Notes: a model not told the origin generated them from the sequence alone. Counted from the stretch's first letter, positions 1-6,470 are shown. The stretch: 9,350 bases of DNA from an uncultured Catenibacterium sp. (GCA_900764725.1 CAAFPB010000203.1:1-9350); one strand, 5' to 3'. A program made the numbers and translations.

Positions 1-18
1 AACAGGTGAATCCAATTA

Positions 19-405
19 ATGAAATTATTTTTATACATAAATGCCAAGAAAATTGAAATTGTCATTTTTTATTTTGACAATTACCTGTGGAAAGTGGGTA
101 TTCAAAATAATGGATATTTTGGGGATAAAGGAACTAGTAGTCAAGTTCGAGTTATTTATGGAAATGATCCAGTGAACATAGGAAAAGATTTCTATAAAAA
201 GATTTCATTTGGTGGTATAGAAAAGGATTTAGATAATGGAAAAGGTAAAATAACATATATGGCTGATGGAAGTATTATAACTTTCAGACCTATTACAAAA
301 TCTGATAACTATCCTGCTGTGAATATAAATATTTCGAGAAGTACAGATTCTGGTGGTATAAAAACACAAAAAATTCATTTTGGAAAGGAAGATGAGAAGA
401 AATGA
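19..405 (+). CDS. Probable orphan C-terminal toxin domain of a polymorphic toxin (128 aa)
   Basis: This small protein resembles the tip domain found at the C-terminus of large secreted polymorphic toxins. The resemblance is from memory and rests on residues 36-121: a KGTSSQVRVI entry segment, DGSIITFRP (83-91), PAVNINI (99-105) and GIKTQKIHF (113-121). The activity of this domain is not known to me. No LXG, RHS or other delivery domain precedes it, and there is no clear signal peptide. The start is supported by AGGTGA at 4-9, nine bases upstream. An in-frame stop at 7-9 rules out a longer form in this frame. Residues 1-30 do not resemble the conserved block and overlie an inverted repeat, so the true domain may start near residue 31. 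Its stop overlaps the next gene by ATGA, the usual toxin-immunity layout. It could be a displaced cassette, a remnant of a frameshifted larger toxin, or an unrelated small protein. Confidence 0.45.
   Translation: MKLFLYINAKKIEIVIFYFDNYLWKVGIQNNGYFGDKGTSSQVRVIYGNDPVNIGKDFYKKISFGGIEKDLDNGKGKITYMADGSIITFRPITKSDNYPAVNINISRSTDSGGIKTQKIHFGKEDEKK
57..82. repeat. Inverted repeat within the 5' part of the toxin-like gene
   Basis: Arms AATTGTCA (57-64) and TGACAATT (75-82) are perfect 8-bp complements around a 10-base T-rich loop. It lies in codons 13-22 of the toxin-like frame. It could be an operator-like palindrome or chance structure in AT-rich DNA, and there is no U-tract after the second arm to make it a terminator. 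Confidence 0.35.
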
Positions 406-962
406 AGCAATATGATTTCAGATTTGATACAGCATTAATAAAATCGTTCATTGGGAAAAACTTAACTAAGTATAAACATGCAGAATTTTTTTATACAAAT
501 TCAGTGACTGCTATCTTAGGGCTTGAAATAGACGGTAAAGTGTTTGAAATGACTAATGAATATGAGGCAATGGATTTTCTTGCGTTAGATAATGAAGCTA
601 CAGTATTCCGTATCGCTAATTCAAAATGGGATGCTATTGAACCTAGAATTAATAACGTTATCAACGAAACAAATGTTAACGAAATAATTCACAAAATAAT
701 ATTAGTTAATGATCATACAACTTTGATGTTTGAGCAGAATGTAGAATACGATATGTGGGACACTAAGGCTATTATTTTTTGCTTTGAAAATCATGAAATT
801 TGTTTTGTGAAGCAGGATTGCTGGTTCTCGCAGGAAATTGAAATATATAAAGGGCATGATCTATTAGAAAAAGTAGGCGATGGTAAGGGTATATTAGCAG
901 ATTTTGATGAAAATGAAACAAAAAAAGTTAATGTCAAAAGGTCTATTGTTGAAATAATGTAA
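402..962 (+). CDS. Probable immunity protein paired with the toxin-like gene (186 aa)
   Basis: This is an acidic, soluble-looking protein without signal peptide or membrane segments. I cannot assign a named family. The segment at 121-157 (TKAIIFCFENHEICF, then WFSQEIEIYKGHDLLEK) alternates hydrophobic and acidic residues as many polymorphic-toxin immunity proteins do, and I recall similar blocks in such proteins. The ATG overlaps the upstream stop codon (ATGA, 402-405), and purine-rich sequence GAGAAGA sits just before it. Translation is therefore probably coupled to the toxin-like gene. The predicted role is to bind and neutralise that toxin in the cytoplasm. This is inferred mainly from gene order, size and acidity. 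A terminator follows about 70 bases downstream, so the pair forms the end of a transcript entering from left of the window. Confidence 0.5.
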   Translation: MKQYDFRFDTALIKSFIGKNLTKYKHAEFFYTNSVTAILGLEIDGKVFEMTNEYEAMDFLALDNEATVFRIANSKWDAIEPRINNVINETNVNEIIHKIILVNDHTTLMFEQNVEYDMWDTKAIIFCFENHEICFVKQDCWFSQEIEIYKGHDLLEKVGDGKGILADFDENETKKVNVKRSIVEIM

Positions 963-1031
963 AAAGAATATTTAAAAATAGTGGAGCTTAAGTCAAGTGA
1001 CTAAATGTCAAAAATCTTGATCTTCATTTGA

Positions 1032-1059
1032 GAAAAGAGAAGCTTAGGCTTCTCTTTTC
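1032..1059 (+). terminator. Hairpin terminator after the toxin-immunity pair
   Basis: GAAAAGAGAAGC (1032-1043) and GCTTCTCTTTTC (1048-1059) form a perfect 12-bp stem with a TTAG loop. The core GAGAAGC/GCTTCTC is followed by TTTT, giving an intrinsic terminator with a short U-tract. The A-tract on the left arm would also let it work on the other strand. It separates the toxin-immunity transcript from the VanZ-like gene. Confidence 0.75.
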
Positions 1060-1089
1060 GTGTTAAATTATGTTAAATTGAATCGTTTA

Positions 1090-1118
1090 TTGACTCATAT
1101 AAGTGAACTCATTAAAAT
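1090..1118 (+). promoter_or_regulatory. Sigma-A promoter of the VanZ-like gene
   Basis: The -35 box TTGACT (1090-1095) and -10 box TAAAAT (1113-1118) are separated by 17 bases and are close to consensus. The predicted start of transcription is near 1125, only a few bases before the GGAGGA ribosome binding site at 1127-1132. The leader would be very short, and codons before about 1125 would not be transcribed from this promoter. Confidence 0.7.
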
Positions 1119-1139
1119 GTGCTTTTGGAGGACACTGTC

Positions 1140-1757
1140 ATGAAACATAAACGTTTTTTATTCTTACTTACTGCAGCTGTCGCTTTCATTATTCAATTAA
1201 TAGATATCATTTCTTATACAATCAAGTTTTCTATTACACAGACATTTGTGCTTGTTATTATACAGATGATTGGTTTAGTAGGTTATGCTTATGATGCAAG
1301 AAATGTAGTCAAAAATAAAAGAAGAATGTTTACTATACTTCATAGTATCGCATTCATCATCTACCTTATAAACCTTACTTATCAATTGTTCCTTAACCCG
1401 GCATTAAGACATGTTAAAGTGATAAGTAGTGTGAATATAAGTCCATTAAAGACAATATTTCTCTATTACACAGCTTATACAAGACATACCTTACCAATTA
1501 AGAATATTATTCTGAATATGATTGGGAATGTCATGTTGTTTATGCCTTTTGGTTATTTTATATATGTTCTATTCAAACCAATGCGTTCATTTCTACCTTA
1601 TTTCTTCTTTTTCTTATTTATAATTGTAGGGGTAGAGGTTATTCAATATATTTGGAAGGTTGGATCAGCAGATATAGATGATATCATTCTGAATATGAGC
1701 GGCGTACTGATTCTATATATTGTAATGAAAATCCCATTCATTAAAAAATTATTCTAA
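1140..1757 (+). CDS. VanZ-like family membrane protein (205 aa)
   Basis: This is an integral membrane protein with about six hydrophobic segments, separated by short basic loops such as KNKRR. The C-terminal half carries the VanZ-like pattern: a GNxxxFxPFG segment (NMIGNVMLFMPFG), a later membrane helix ending EVIQ, then ADIDDIILNMSG before the last helix. VanZ itself gives low-level teicoplanin resistance, but most family members have no known function, so resistance should not be assumed here. The chosen ATG has GGAGGA at 1127-1132 with seven bases of spacing. An in-frame GTG at 1119 overlaps the last base of the -10 box, so it is too early to be the start. The gene appears monocistronic from its own promoter, with the next small gene 68 bases away behind a weak promoter. 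The family call is firm and the function unknown. Confidence 0.8.
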   Translation: MKHKRFLFLLTAAVAFIIQLIDIISYTIKFSITQTFVLVIIQMIGLVGYAYDARNVVKNKRRMFTILHSIAFIIYLINLTYQLFLNPALRHVKVISSVNISPLKTIFLYYTAYTRHTLPIKNIILNMIGNVMLFMPFGYFIYVLFKPMRSFLPYFFFFLFIIVGVEVIQYIWKVGSADIDDIILNMSGVLILYIVMKIPFIKKLF

Positions 1758-1790
1758 AATCAAAAAATCACAAGTATTACACATCTTTTC

Positions 1791-1799
1791 TGTTACAAT
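1791..1799 (+). promoter_or_regulatory. Possible extended -10 promoter of the small membrane protein
   Basis: TG-T-TACAAT (1791-1799) fits an extended -10 element. No good -35 box is present at the right distance. The predicted transcript start near 1806 is just upstream of the ribosome binding site at 1813-1820 and agrees with use of the GTG at 1826. Confidence 0.4.
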
Positions 1800-1825
1800 A
1801 ATTGTATAAGAAAGAGGTGAATCTT

Positions 1826-2056
1826 GTGCTTTTTATTTTTCTACTATTACTTATATTGTATTTGTTCCTTACAAGATACTACATCACTGAAGATGTGATT
1901 GTAAAAGAAGTCCTTGATGATAAGATCATATTTGAATCAGAACTCGGAAAAGAAATTACACTTAAAATTACTAAGCCTCATGAATACATAGAAGGACAAA
2001 AGGGACAAGTCTCATTCCATGGAGAAAGAATTGTATCATTTCAAAAAGCAGCCTAG
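1826..2056 (+). CDS. Small single-pass membrane protein of unknown function (76 aa)
   Basis: The product has one very hydrophobic N-terminal helix, residues 2-16, rich in leucine and isoleucine, ending in TRYY. A beta-rich polar domain of about 60 residues follows (VIVKEVLDDKIIFES, then ITLKITKP, GQKGQVSFHG). The pattern suggests a small beta-barrel such as an OB or SH3-like fold held at the membrane, but that is a guess from residue alternation. I do not recognise a family. The start is a GTG preceded by AGAGGTGA (1813-1820). In-frame TTG at 1802 lies before the predicted transcript start, and GTG at 1817 lies inside the ribosome binding site. The stop codon falls in the loop of the terminator shared with the convergent HAD gene. 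Confidence 0.6.
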   Translation: MLFIFLLLLILYLFLTRYYITEDVIVKEVLDDKIIFESELGKEITLKITKPHEYIEGQKGQVSFHGERIVSFQKAA

Positions 2057-2069
2057 AAGGGCTGCTTTT
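2044..2069. terminator. Bidirectional terminator between convergent genes
   Basis: AAAAGCAGCC (2044-2053) and GGCTGCTTTT (2060-2069) form a perfect 10-bp stem with a six-base loop. The GCAGCC/GGCTGC core is flanked by A-runs and T-runs, so it can end transcription on both strands. The plus-strand stop codon TAG at 2054-2056 is in the loop, and the minus-strand HAD gene stops at 2073-2075. Confidence 0.85.
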
Positions 2070-2072
2070 AGT

Positions 2073-2861
2073 TTAGATGACGTTAAAATGTTTTAAGGCA
2101 TTGTAGATGCCATTGTCTTCAATATCAGTTGTAATATACGTTACATAATCAAATAGAACAGGATTAGAATTGCCCATAGCCACTGATTCTTTAGTATAAG
2201 TCAACATTGGTAGATCGTTTGTAGAATCACCAATAGAAATACAATCATCAATAGAAGCACCAATCAAATCAATAAATGTCTGAATACCTGTTGCTTTAGA
2301 ACATGCTTTAGGAACAACTTCAATGAAGTCTTCAGCACGCTGGATATATTCTAAATCATCTTTAAATGCATCCTTAAATGCTTCAATATCATCTTCTGGT
2401 GTATACCATGCAGTAAACTTATCAAAATTAGGTTCACCATCTTTATGATATACAGGAACATTTACTTTAATATCACTATAATGTTCTTTGATTTCCTGAA
2501 CTGTCTTTGTCTTAATTGTTTCAGGAAAATAAATAGATTCAGGACCTTCTAATACAGCATCAATATCTAATTCCACTGCTTTATTCACAATTCCTTTCTT
2601 TAATTTGGAAGGAAGTGTAGCATGATAGATTTCTTTATCATGATAGTAGATATTAGTCCCACAACCACAGATATAACCATCAAGACCTAAGCTCTTGATT
2701 ACATCTTCTATAATGCAGATAGTACGTCCTGTATTAACCATCAGGATATGTCCGTTATCCTGAGCAAGTTTAATTGCTTTCTTTGTACTTTCAGGAACAG
2801 TGAAGTCTGTTTCTGTAGATAAAGTACCATCAATATCAAAAAATATAACTCTTCTACTCAT
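2073..2861 (-). CDS. HAD-superfamily hydrolase, Cof-type (HAD-IIB) phosphatase (262 aa)
   Basis: This is a cytoplasmic Mg-dependent phosphatase of the Cof/YbiV-like group, which dephosphorylates sugar phosphates and related small metabolites. All four HAD motifs are present. Motif I is FFDIDGTL, with nucleophile Asp9 and acid/base Asp11. Motif II is VNTGR with Thr44. Motif III is Lys189 in CSKATGI. Motif IV is GDSTNDLPML, with Asp212 and Asp216. The type IIB cap lies between motifs II and III, about residues 85-185. Length is normal for the group. The open frame extends upstream to 2972, but AAGGAGA lies six bases before the ATG at 2861, the DIDGTL motif then sits at the N-terminus as is usual, and a promoter overlaps the extension. 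The physiological substrate cannot be read from the sequence. It is monocistronic and divergent from nfnA. Confidence 0.9.
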   Translation of the reverse strand: MSRRVIFFDIDGTLSTETDFTVPESTKKAIKLAQDNGHILMVNTGRTICIIEDVIKSLGLDGYICGCGTNIYYHDKEIYHATLPSKLKKGIVNKAVELDIDAVLEGPESIYFPETIKTKTVQEIKEHYSDIKVNVPVYHKDGEPNFDKFTAWYTPEDDIEAFKDAFKDDLEYIQRAEDFIEVVPKACSKATGIQTFIDLIGASIDDCISIGDSTNDLPMLTYTKESVAMGNSNPVLFDYVTYITTDIEDNGIYNALKHFNVI

Positions 2862-2883
2862 AAAAATTCTCCTTGTTTCAATA

Positions 2884-2912
2884 ACTAAAACATAAATAAT
2901 TACATCTGTCAA
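2884..2912 (-). promoter_or_regulatory. Promoter of the HAD phosphatase gene
   Basis: Read on the minus strand, a perfect -35 box TTGACA (2912-2907) is followed after 17 bases by TTTAGT (2889-2884), a four-of-six match to the -10 consensus. Transcription would start near 2877, just before the AGGAGA ribosome binding site. This supports the start at 2861 over the longer frame. Confidence 0.55.
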
Positions 2913-2971
2913 CAACCTCTCAATTCTTGAAAATACCACATGATAGCGCATTAATTTACTATCAAGCGACA

Positions 2972-3000
2972 TTGAATAGAAACCTAATATGTGATAAGAT
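2972..3000 (+). promoter_or_regulatory. Promoter of the nfnAB operon
   Basis: The -35 box TTGAAT (2972-2977) is followed by a 17-base spacer and TAAGAT (2995-3000). TG at 2992-2993 makes it an extended -10. Transcription would start near 3007, and the ribosome binding site AGAAAGGA (3013-3020) lies eight bases before the nfnA ATG. Confidence 0.6.
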
Positions 3001-3028
3001 TAAATAAGATTCAGAAAGGATTGAGAAT

Positions 3029-3877
3029 ATGTATAAGATTGTAAAAAAAGAAGTACTTAATGACGTTGTACAGCTTATGGAAGTACATGCGCCAATGGTT
3101 GCAAGAAAATGTGAACCAGGACAGTTTATTATTTTACGTGTAGGAGAAGATGGAGAAAGAATCCCTCTTACAATTGCAGACTATGATAGAGAAAAGGAAA
3201 CAATCACAATAATTTATCAGATTGTAGGTTACTCTACTAAACAGCTTGCTAAATTAGAAGAAGGTGACTATATCACTGACTTCGTAGGACCTCTAGGAGT
3301 ACCTACTCATCTTGAAAAGAAAGATCATGTCATCGGTGTAGCTGGTGGTGTGGGTAGCGCACCATTATTCCCACAGTTAAGAAAACTAGCAGAACTTGGT
3401 ACTAAGGTTGATGTTATCATCGGTGGACGTGAAGAACAGTATGTATTATGGGCAGATCGTTTTAAAGAATTCTGTGATAATGTTTATATCGCTACTAATG
3501 ATGGTTCTGTAGGTACAAAAGGTTTTGTAACTGATGTATTAACTGATTTACTTGATAAAGGTGAAAAGTTTGATGAAGTTATCGCAATTGGACCAGTTGT
3601 AATGATGAAGGCAGTAGTTGGAGTAACTAAGCCTAGAGATATTAAGACAATGGTATCACTTAACCCAATCATGATTGATGGTACTGGTATGTGTGGATGC
3701 TGCCGTGTTACTGTTGATGGTAAAATCAAGTTTGCCTGCGTTGATGGACCAGACTTTGATGGTTTAAATGTTGATTTTGATGAATTAATGGCAAGACAGA
3801 GAATGTTCAAGGAAGAAGAACATCTTGTAGACAGCAATGCAGACCGTATGTGTAACTTAATGAAGGGGGTTAAATAA
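3029..3877 (+). CDS. nfnA: NfnA: NADH-binding FAD and [2Fe-2S] subunit of NADH-dependent ferredoxin:NADP+ oxidoreductase (282 aa)
   Basis: This is the small subunit of the soluble bifurcating transhydrogenase NfnAB (also annotated SudB or sulfide/dihydroorotate dehydrogenase-like). In characterised systems the complex couples NADH and reduced ferredoxin to NADP+ reduction. It has a ferredoxin-reductase-like FAD domain (about 1-98, with the RIPLTI flavin motif at 44-49) and an NAD domain (about 99-210, with GVAGGVGSAP at 103-112). The C-terminal iron-sulfur segment is MIDGTGMCGCCRVTV followed by ACVDGPDFDG, giving Cys222, Cys225 and Cys237 with Asp217. This fits the unusual one-Asp, three-Cys cluster described for NfnA. 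PyrK, the dihydroorotate dehydrogenase partner, is the main alternative, but the nfnB gene one base downstream and the C-terminal GPDFDG extension argue for NfnA. The start has AGAAAGGA eight bases upstream. Confidence 0.88.
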   Translation: MYKIVKKEVLNDVVQLMEVHAPMVARKCEPGQFIILRVGEDGERIPLTIADYDREKETITIIYQIVGYSTKQLAKLEEGDYITDFVGPLGVPTHLEKKDHVIGVAGGVGSAPLFPQLRKLAELGTKVDVIIGGREEQYVLWADRFKEFCDNVYIATNDGSVGTKGFVTDVLTDLLDKGEKFDEVIAIGPVVMMKAVVGVTKPRDIKTMVSLNPIMIDGTGMCGCCRVTVDGKIKFACVDGPDFDGLNVDFDELMARQRMFKEEEHLVDSNADRMCNLMKGVK

Positions 3878-3878
3878 T

Positions 3879-5267
3879 ATGCCTAATATGTCAAATGTAA
3901 AGGTAGAAATGCCTTCTCAGGAACCTGAAATTCGTGCAACTAACTTTAAAGAAGTTGCTTTAGGATATACTAAAGAAATGGCTCAGGAAGAAGCAGCTCG
4001 TTGCTTAAACTGTAAAAAGCCTCGTTGTGTGGATGGATGTCCAGTAAATGTACCAATCCCTCAGTTTATTCAGGAAGTAGTGAATGGTGATTTTGAAAAA
4101 GCTTATGAAATCATCACTACAGAAAATGCTTTACCTGCAATCTGTGGTCGTGTTTGTCCACAGGAAAACCAGTGTGAAGGTAAATGTATCAGAGGTATTA
4201 AGGGTGAATCTGTTGCGATTGGTAGACTAGAAAGATTCGTTGCTGATTATCATAGAGATCATGGTAAACCAACTGAAGCTAAGATTGAAAAGAACGGTAA
4301 GAAAGTAGCTATCGTAGGTTCAGGACCTTCAGGTATTTCTTGTGCTGGTGAACTTGCTAAACGTGGTTATGATGTAACTGTATTTGAAGCATTACATAAA
4401 ACTGGTGGTGTATTATCTTATGGTATCCCAGAATTCCGTTTACCAAAAGATTTAGTACAGCATGAAATTGATGGTGTTGCAGACTTGGGTGTTAAGTTTG
4501 AAACAAACGTTGTAGTAGGTCGTTCTATCACAATTGATGAATTACAGGAAAGCGGTTATGATGCTGTATTCGTAGGTGCTGGTGCTGGTTTACCTCGTTT
4601 CCAGGGTATCTCAGGTGAAAACCTTGATGGTGTTTATGCTGCTAATGAATTCTTAACTCGTGTTAACTTAATGAAGGGTTATGAATTCCCTAACCATCCT
4701 ACTCCAGTTAAAGTAGCTGATACAGTATGTGTTGTAGGTGCTGGTAACGTAGCTATGGATGCTGCAAGAACTGCTAAGAGACTCGGTGCTAAGAACGTAT
4801 ATATCGTATATCGTCGTAGTGATGCTGAAATTCCTGCACGTGCTGAAGAAGTACATCATGCTAAGGAAGAAGGTATTATCTTCAAGTTATTAACTAATCC
4901 AGTTGCTGTTCATGGTGATAATGGTGCAGTTAAGGCTCTTGAATGTGTAGAAATGGAATTAGGAGAACCAGATGCATCTGGTAGAAGAAGACCAGTTGTC
5001 AAAGAAGGTACTAACTTCACTATTGATTGTGGTACAGTTGTCATCGCAATTGGACAGTCTCCAAACCCATTAATCAGACAGACTACTCCTGGTCTTGATT
5101 GCCAGAAGTGGGGCGGTATCATCGTTGAAGAAGAAACTAACCATACATCTAAAGAAGGCGTATGGGCTGGTGGTGACGTTGTTACTGGTGCTGCTACTGT
5201 AATTCTTGCTATGGGTGCTGGTAAAAAAGCGGCTAAGGCTATTGATGAAAAATTAAGTGGTGAATAA
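3879..5267 (+). CDS. nfnB: NfnB: flavin and [4Fe-4S] subunit of NADH-dependent ferredoxin:NADP+ oxidoreductase, GltD-like (462 aa)
   Basis: This is the large subunit, holding the bifurcating FAD, two [4Fe-4S] clusters and the NADP(H) site. It resembles the glutamate synthase small subunit (GltD) and is often annotated as GltA or NADPH-dependent glutamate synthase. The N-terminal cluster region has Cys42, Cys45, Cys50 and Cys54 (CLNCKKPRCVDGCPV), then Cys89, Cys93, Cys99 and Cys103 (AICGRVCPQENQCEGKC). The FAD Rossmann motif GSGPSG is at 147-152, the NADP-binding GAGNVAMDAAR at 287-297, and the C-terminal flavin motif GDVVTGAATV at 432-441. Length is typical. The ATG is one base after the nfnA stop, with AAGGGGG at 3863-3869, so the two are cotranscribed. 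No large glutamate synthase subunit is adjacent, which favours Nfn over a true GltD. Codons such as GGT and GCT are frequent, consistent with strong expression. Confidence 0.88.
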   Translation: MPNMSNVKVEMPSQEPEIRATNFKEVALGYTKEMAQEEAARCLNCKKPRCVDGCPVNVPIPQFIQEVVNGDFEKAYEIITTENALPAICGRVCPQENQCEGKCIRGIKGESVAIGRLERFVADYHRDHGKPTEAKIEKNGKKVAIVGSGPSGISCAGELAKRGYDVTVFEALHKTGGVLSYGIPEFRLPKDLVQHEIDGVADLGVKFETNVVVGRSITIDELQESGYDAVFVGAGAGLPRFQGISGENLDGVYAANEFLTRVNLMKGYEFPNHPTPVKVADTVCVVGAGNVAMDAARTAKRLGAKNVYIVYRRSDAEIPARAEEVHHAKEEGIIFKLLTNPVAVHGDNGAVKALECVEMELGEPDASGRRRPVVKEGTNFTIDCGTVVIAIGQSPNPLIRQTTPGLDCQKWGGIIVEEETNHTSKEGVWAGGDVVTGAATVILAMGAGKKAAKAIDEKLSGE

Positions 5268-5603
5268 ATGTATTGTACACGATGTGGTAAAGAACTAGAG
5301 GATGATGCAAAGTTCTGTCCTAATTGTGGAGAGCCTGTGAGATTAGAAAATAGAACAGGCTACACAAGTATGGAAGACTATGCTTCTGATAATGGCTATG
5401 CTTATTATGAAGAAGATCGTGCCTCTATTGGTTTATGTGTTGTTTCATTCCTATTTCCTTTTATGGGAGTTATCTTCTATTTTATGAAAAGAAGAATGAC
5501 ACCTAAAAAGGCAAAGGCATGTTTAATTACAGGAATCGTAAGCTTTATATTGAATTTAATTGCAACTTATGCATTATTACTAGGAAACACAGGGATCTTT
5601 TGA
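5268..5603 (+). CDS. Zinc-ribbon two-pass membrane protein (111 aa)
   Basis: The N-terminus is a zinc-ribbon with two CxxC knuckles: Cys3 and Cys6 in YCTRCG, Cys17 and Cys20 in FCPNCG. A Tyr/Asp/Glu-rich linker (30-51) follows, then two hydrophobic helices at about 53-73 and 84-105, separated by the basic loop KRRMTPKKAK. Proteins of this plan are common in Firmicutes and their function is generally unknown. The ATG directly abuts the nfnB stop (TAAATG), and GGTGA at 5259-5263 inside the nfnB end serves as ribosome binding site. It is therefore part of the nfn operon and probably translationally coupled. Whether it acts with NfnAB is unknown. The stop codon lies in the operon terminator hairpin. 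Confidence 0.8.
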   Translation: MYCTRCGKELEDDAKFCPNCGEPVRLENRTGYTSMEDYASDNGYAYYEEDRASIGLCVVSFLFPFMGVIFYFMKRRMTPKKAKACLITGIVSFILNLIATYALLLGNTGIF

Positions 5604-5616
5604 TTCCTGTTTTTTT
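5589..5616 (+). terminator. Intrinsic terminator of the nfn operon
   Basis: ACAGGGATC (5589-5597) pairs with GATTCCTGT (5602-5610), nine pairs with one G-U, around a TTTT loop. A run of seven Ts (5610-5616) follows. The TGA stop of the zinc-ribbon gene is at 5601-5603, inside the hairpin. Confidence 0.85.
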
Positions 5617-5621
5617 CACAC

Positions 5622-5651
5622 TTGTAAAAGGTAAGAAGGATTTAGTAAAAT
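5622..5651 (+). promoter_or_regulatory. Promoter of the RpiR-family regulator
   Basis: TTGTAA (5622-5627) and TAAAAT (5646-5651) are separated by 18 bases. The predicted transcript start is near 5658, giving a short leader with GGAGGTG at 5660-5666. This position rules against the in-frame ATG at 5658 as the start of translation. Confidence 0.5.
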
Positions 5652-5672
5652 AGAGAAATGGAGGTGTTGTTC

Positions 5673-6470
5673 ATGCCAAAAGGTATTTCAATTATGTCAC
5701 GATTATTAAGTATAGTGAATTATGGAGATGGTAAAGAAGTTAATGCGGATATCGCTAAGACAATATTACAGAATTATAATAAGATTCCAGAACTCACTAT
5801 TTTTGATTTAGCTGATTTATGTTATGTATCATCTTCATCAGTCACAAGATTTGTAAGAACCCTTGGGTATGATAGCTATAAAGAATTTAAGAATGATATA
5901 GCCCATACTCTAACAATCGATGTAGATTATTCTAAACGTATCAATATGGCTTCTGCAGAGGATCTCAAACCTATTTATCAAAGATATACAGAAAATGTCA
6001 TAGAGAATATACAATTCACATTTGATCACATTGACTATCGTCAATTAAATAGAGTCTGTGAAATGATGTATCAGGCTAAAGAAATCGCATTATTTGGTTT
6101 AGAATATGCCAATTATGTAGGCATTCATTTTCAGAATAAGATGGCTAGTCTCAATCGTTTAATTCAATTAGGTATGTCCGATGAAAAACAGCTAGAACTA
6201 GCTAAGAATCTTGCACCACATTCTTTAGTATTTATTATTTCTTTAGAAGGAAGTTTCTTCTATCGCCATAATCAGATTATCGATATATTAACAGAAAAAG
6301 AGTGTAAGATTGTTGCGATATCCATGCTGACAAGTGGTAAATTCATTGGTTCTTGCGATGAAGTCATTCTTTGCAATAAGACAAATAGTAATACAGAAGG
6401 ACGTATTACATTGATGTACACAATTGAACTGATTATTATTTACTACTATATTAACTACTCACATATATGA
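5673..6470 (+). CDS. MurR/RpiR-family transcriptional regulator (265 aa)
   Basis: This DNA-binding protein probably controls the beta-glucoside genes immediately downstream. The N-terminal domain (about 1-80) has the RpiR helix-turn-helix: LTIFDLADLCYVSSSSVTRF (41-60) then VRTLGYDSYKEFK (61-73), the typical 'SxxSVxRFxRxLGYxSYxEFK' pattern. The C-terminal domain (about 128-245) is SIS-like, with a beta-strand IALFGLEYA, a second LVFIISLEGS, and KIVAISML. SIS domains of this family bind phosphosugars, which fits regulation by an imported 6-phospho-glucoside or its product. Compared with many members, the SIS glycine-rich loop (GxGxS) is degenerate here (FGLEYANYVG), so ligand binding may differ. 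The start at 5673 is chosen for GGAGGTG six bases upstream. It has its own promoter and terminator, separate from the GH1-EIIC genes. Confidence 0.88.
   Translation: MPKGISIMSRLLSIVNYGDGKEVNADIAKTILQNYNKIPELTIFDLADLCYVSSSSVTRFVRTLGYDSYKEFKNDIAHTLTIDVDYSKRINMASAEDLKPIYQRYTENVIENIQFTFDHIDYRQLNRVCEMMYQAKEIALFGLEYANYVGIHFQNKMASLNRLIQLGMSDEKQLELAKNLAPHSLVFIISLEGSFFYRHNQIIDILTEKECKIVAISMLTSGKFIGSCDEVILCNKTNSNTEGRITLMYTIELIIIYYYINYSHI

Noticed and set aside
2862..2972. 37-residue N-terminal extension of the HAD phosphatase
   Set aside because: A strong ribosome binding site and the usual position of DIDGTL support the start at 2861, and a promoter overlaps the extension.
3484..3837. Open frame on the minus strand inside nfnA
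   Set aside because: It is antisense to a confidently identified gene, has low-complexity Ser/Thr-rich content, no ribosome binding site and no recognisable motif.
4018..4191. True glutamate synthase small subunit (GltD)
   Set aside because: The cysteine motifs are shared with GltD, but the preceding nfnA gene and the absence of an adjacent large glutamate synthase subunit favour NfnB.
4668..5122. Two minus-strand open frames inside nfnB
   Set aside because: They lie opposite the NADP-binding and C-terminal flavin regions of NfnB and look like codon-bias shadows, with no family signature.
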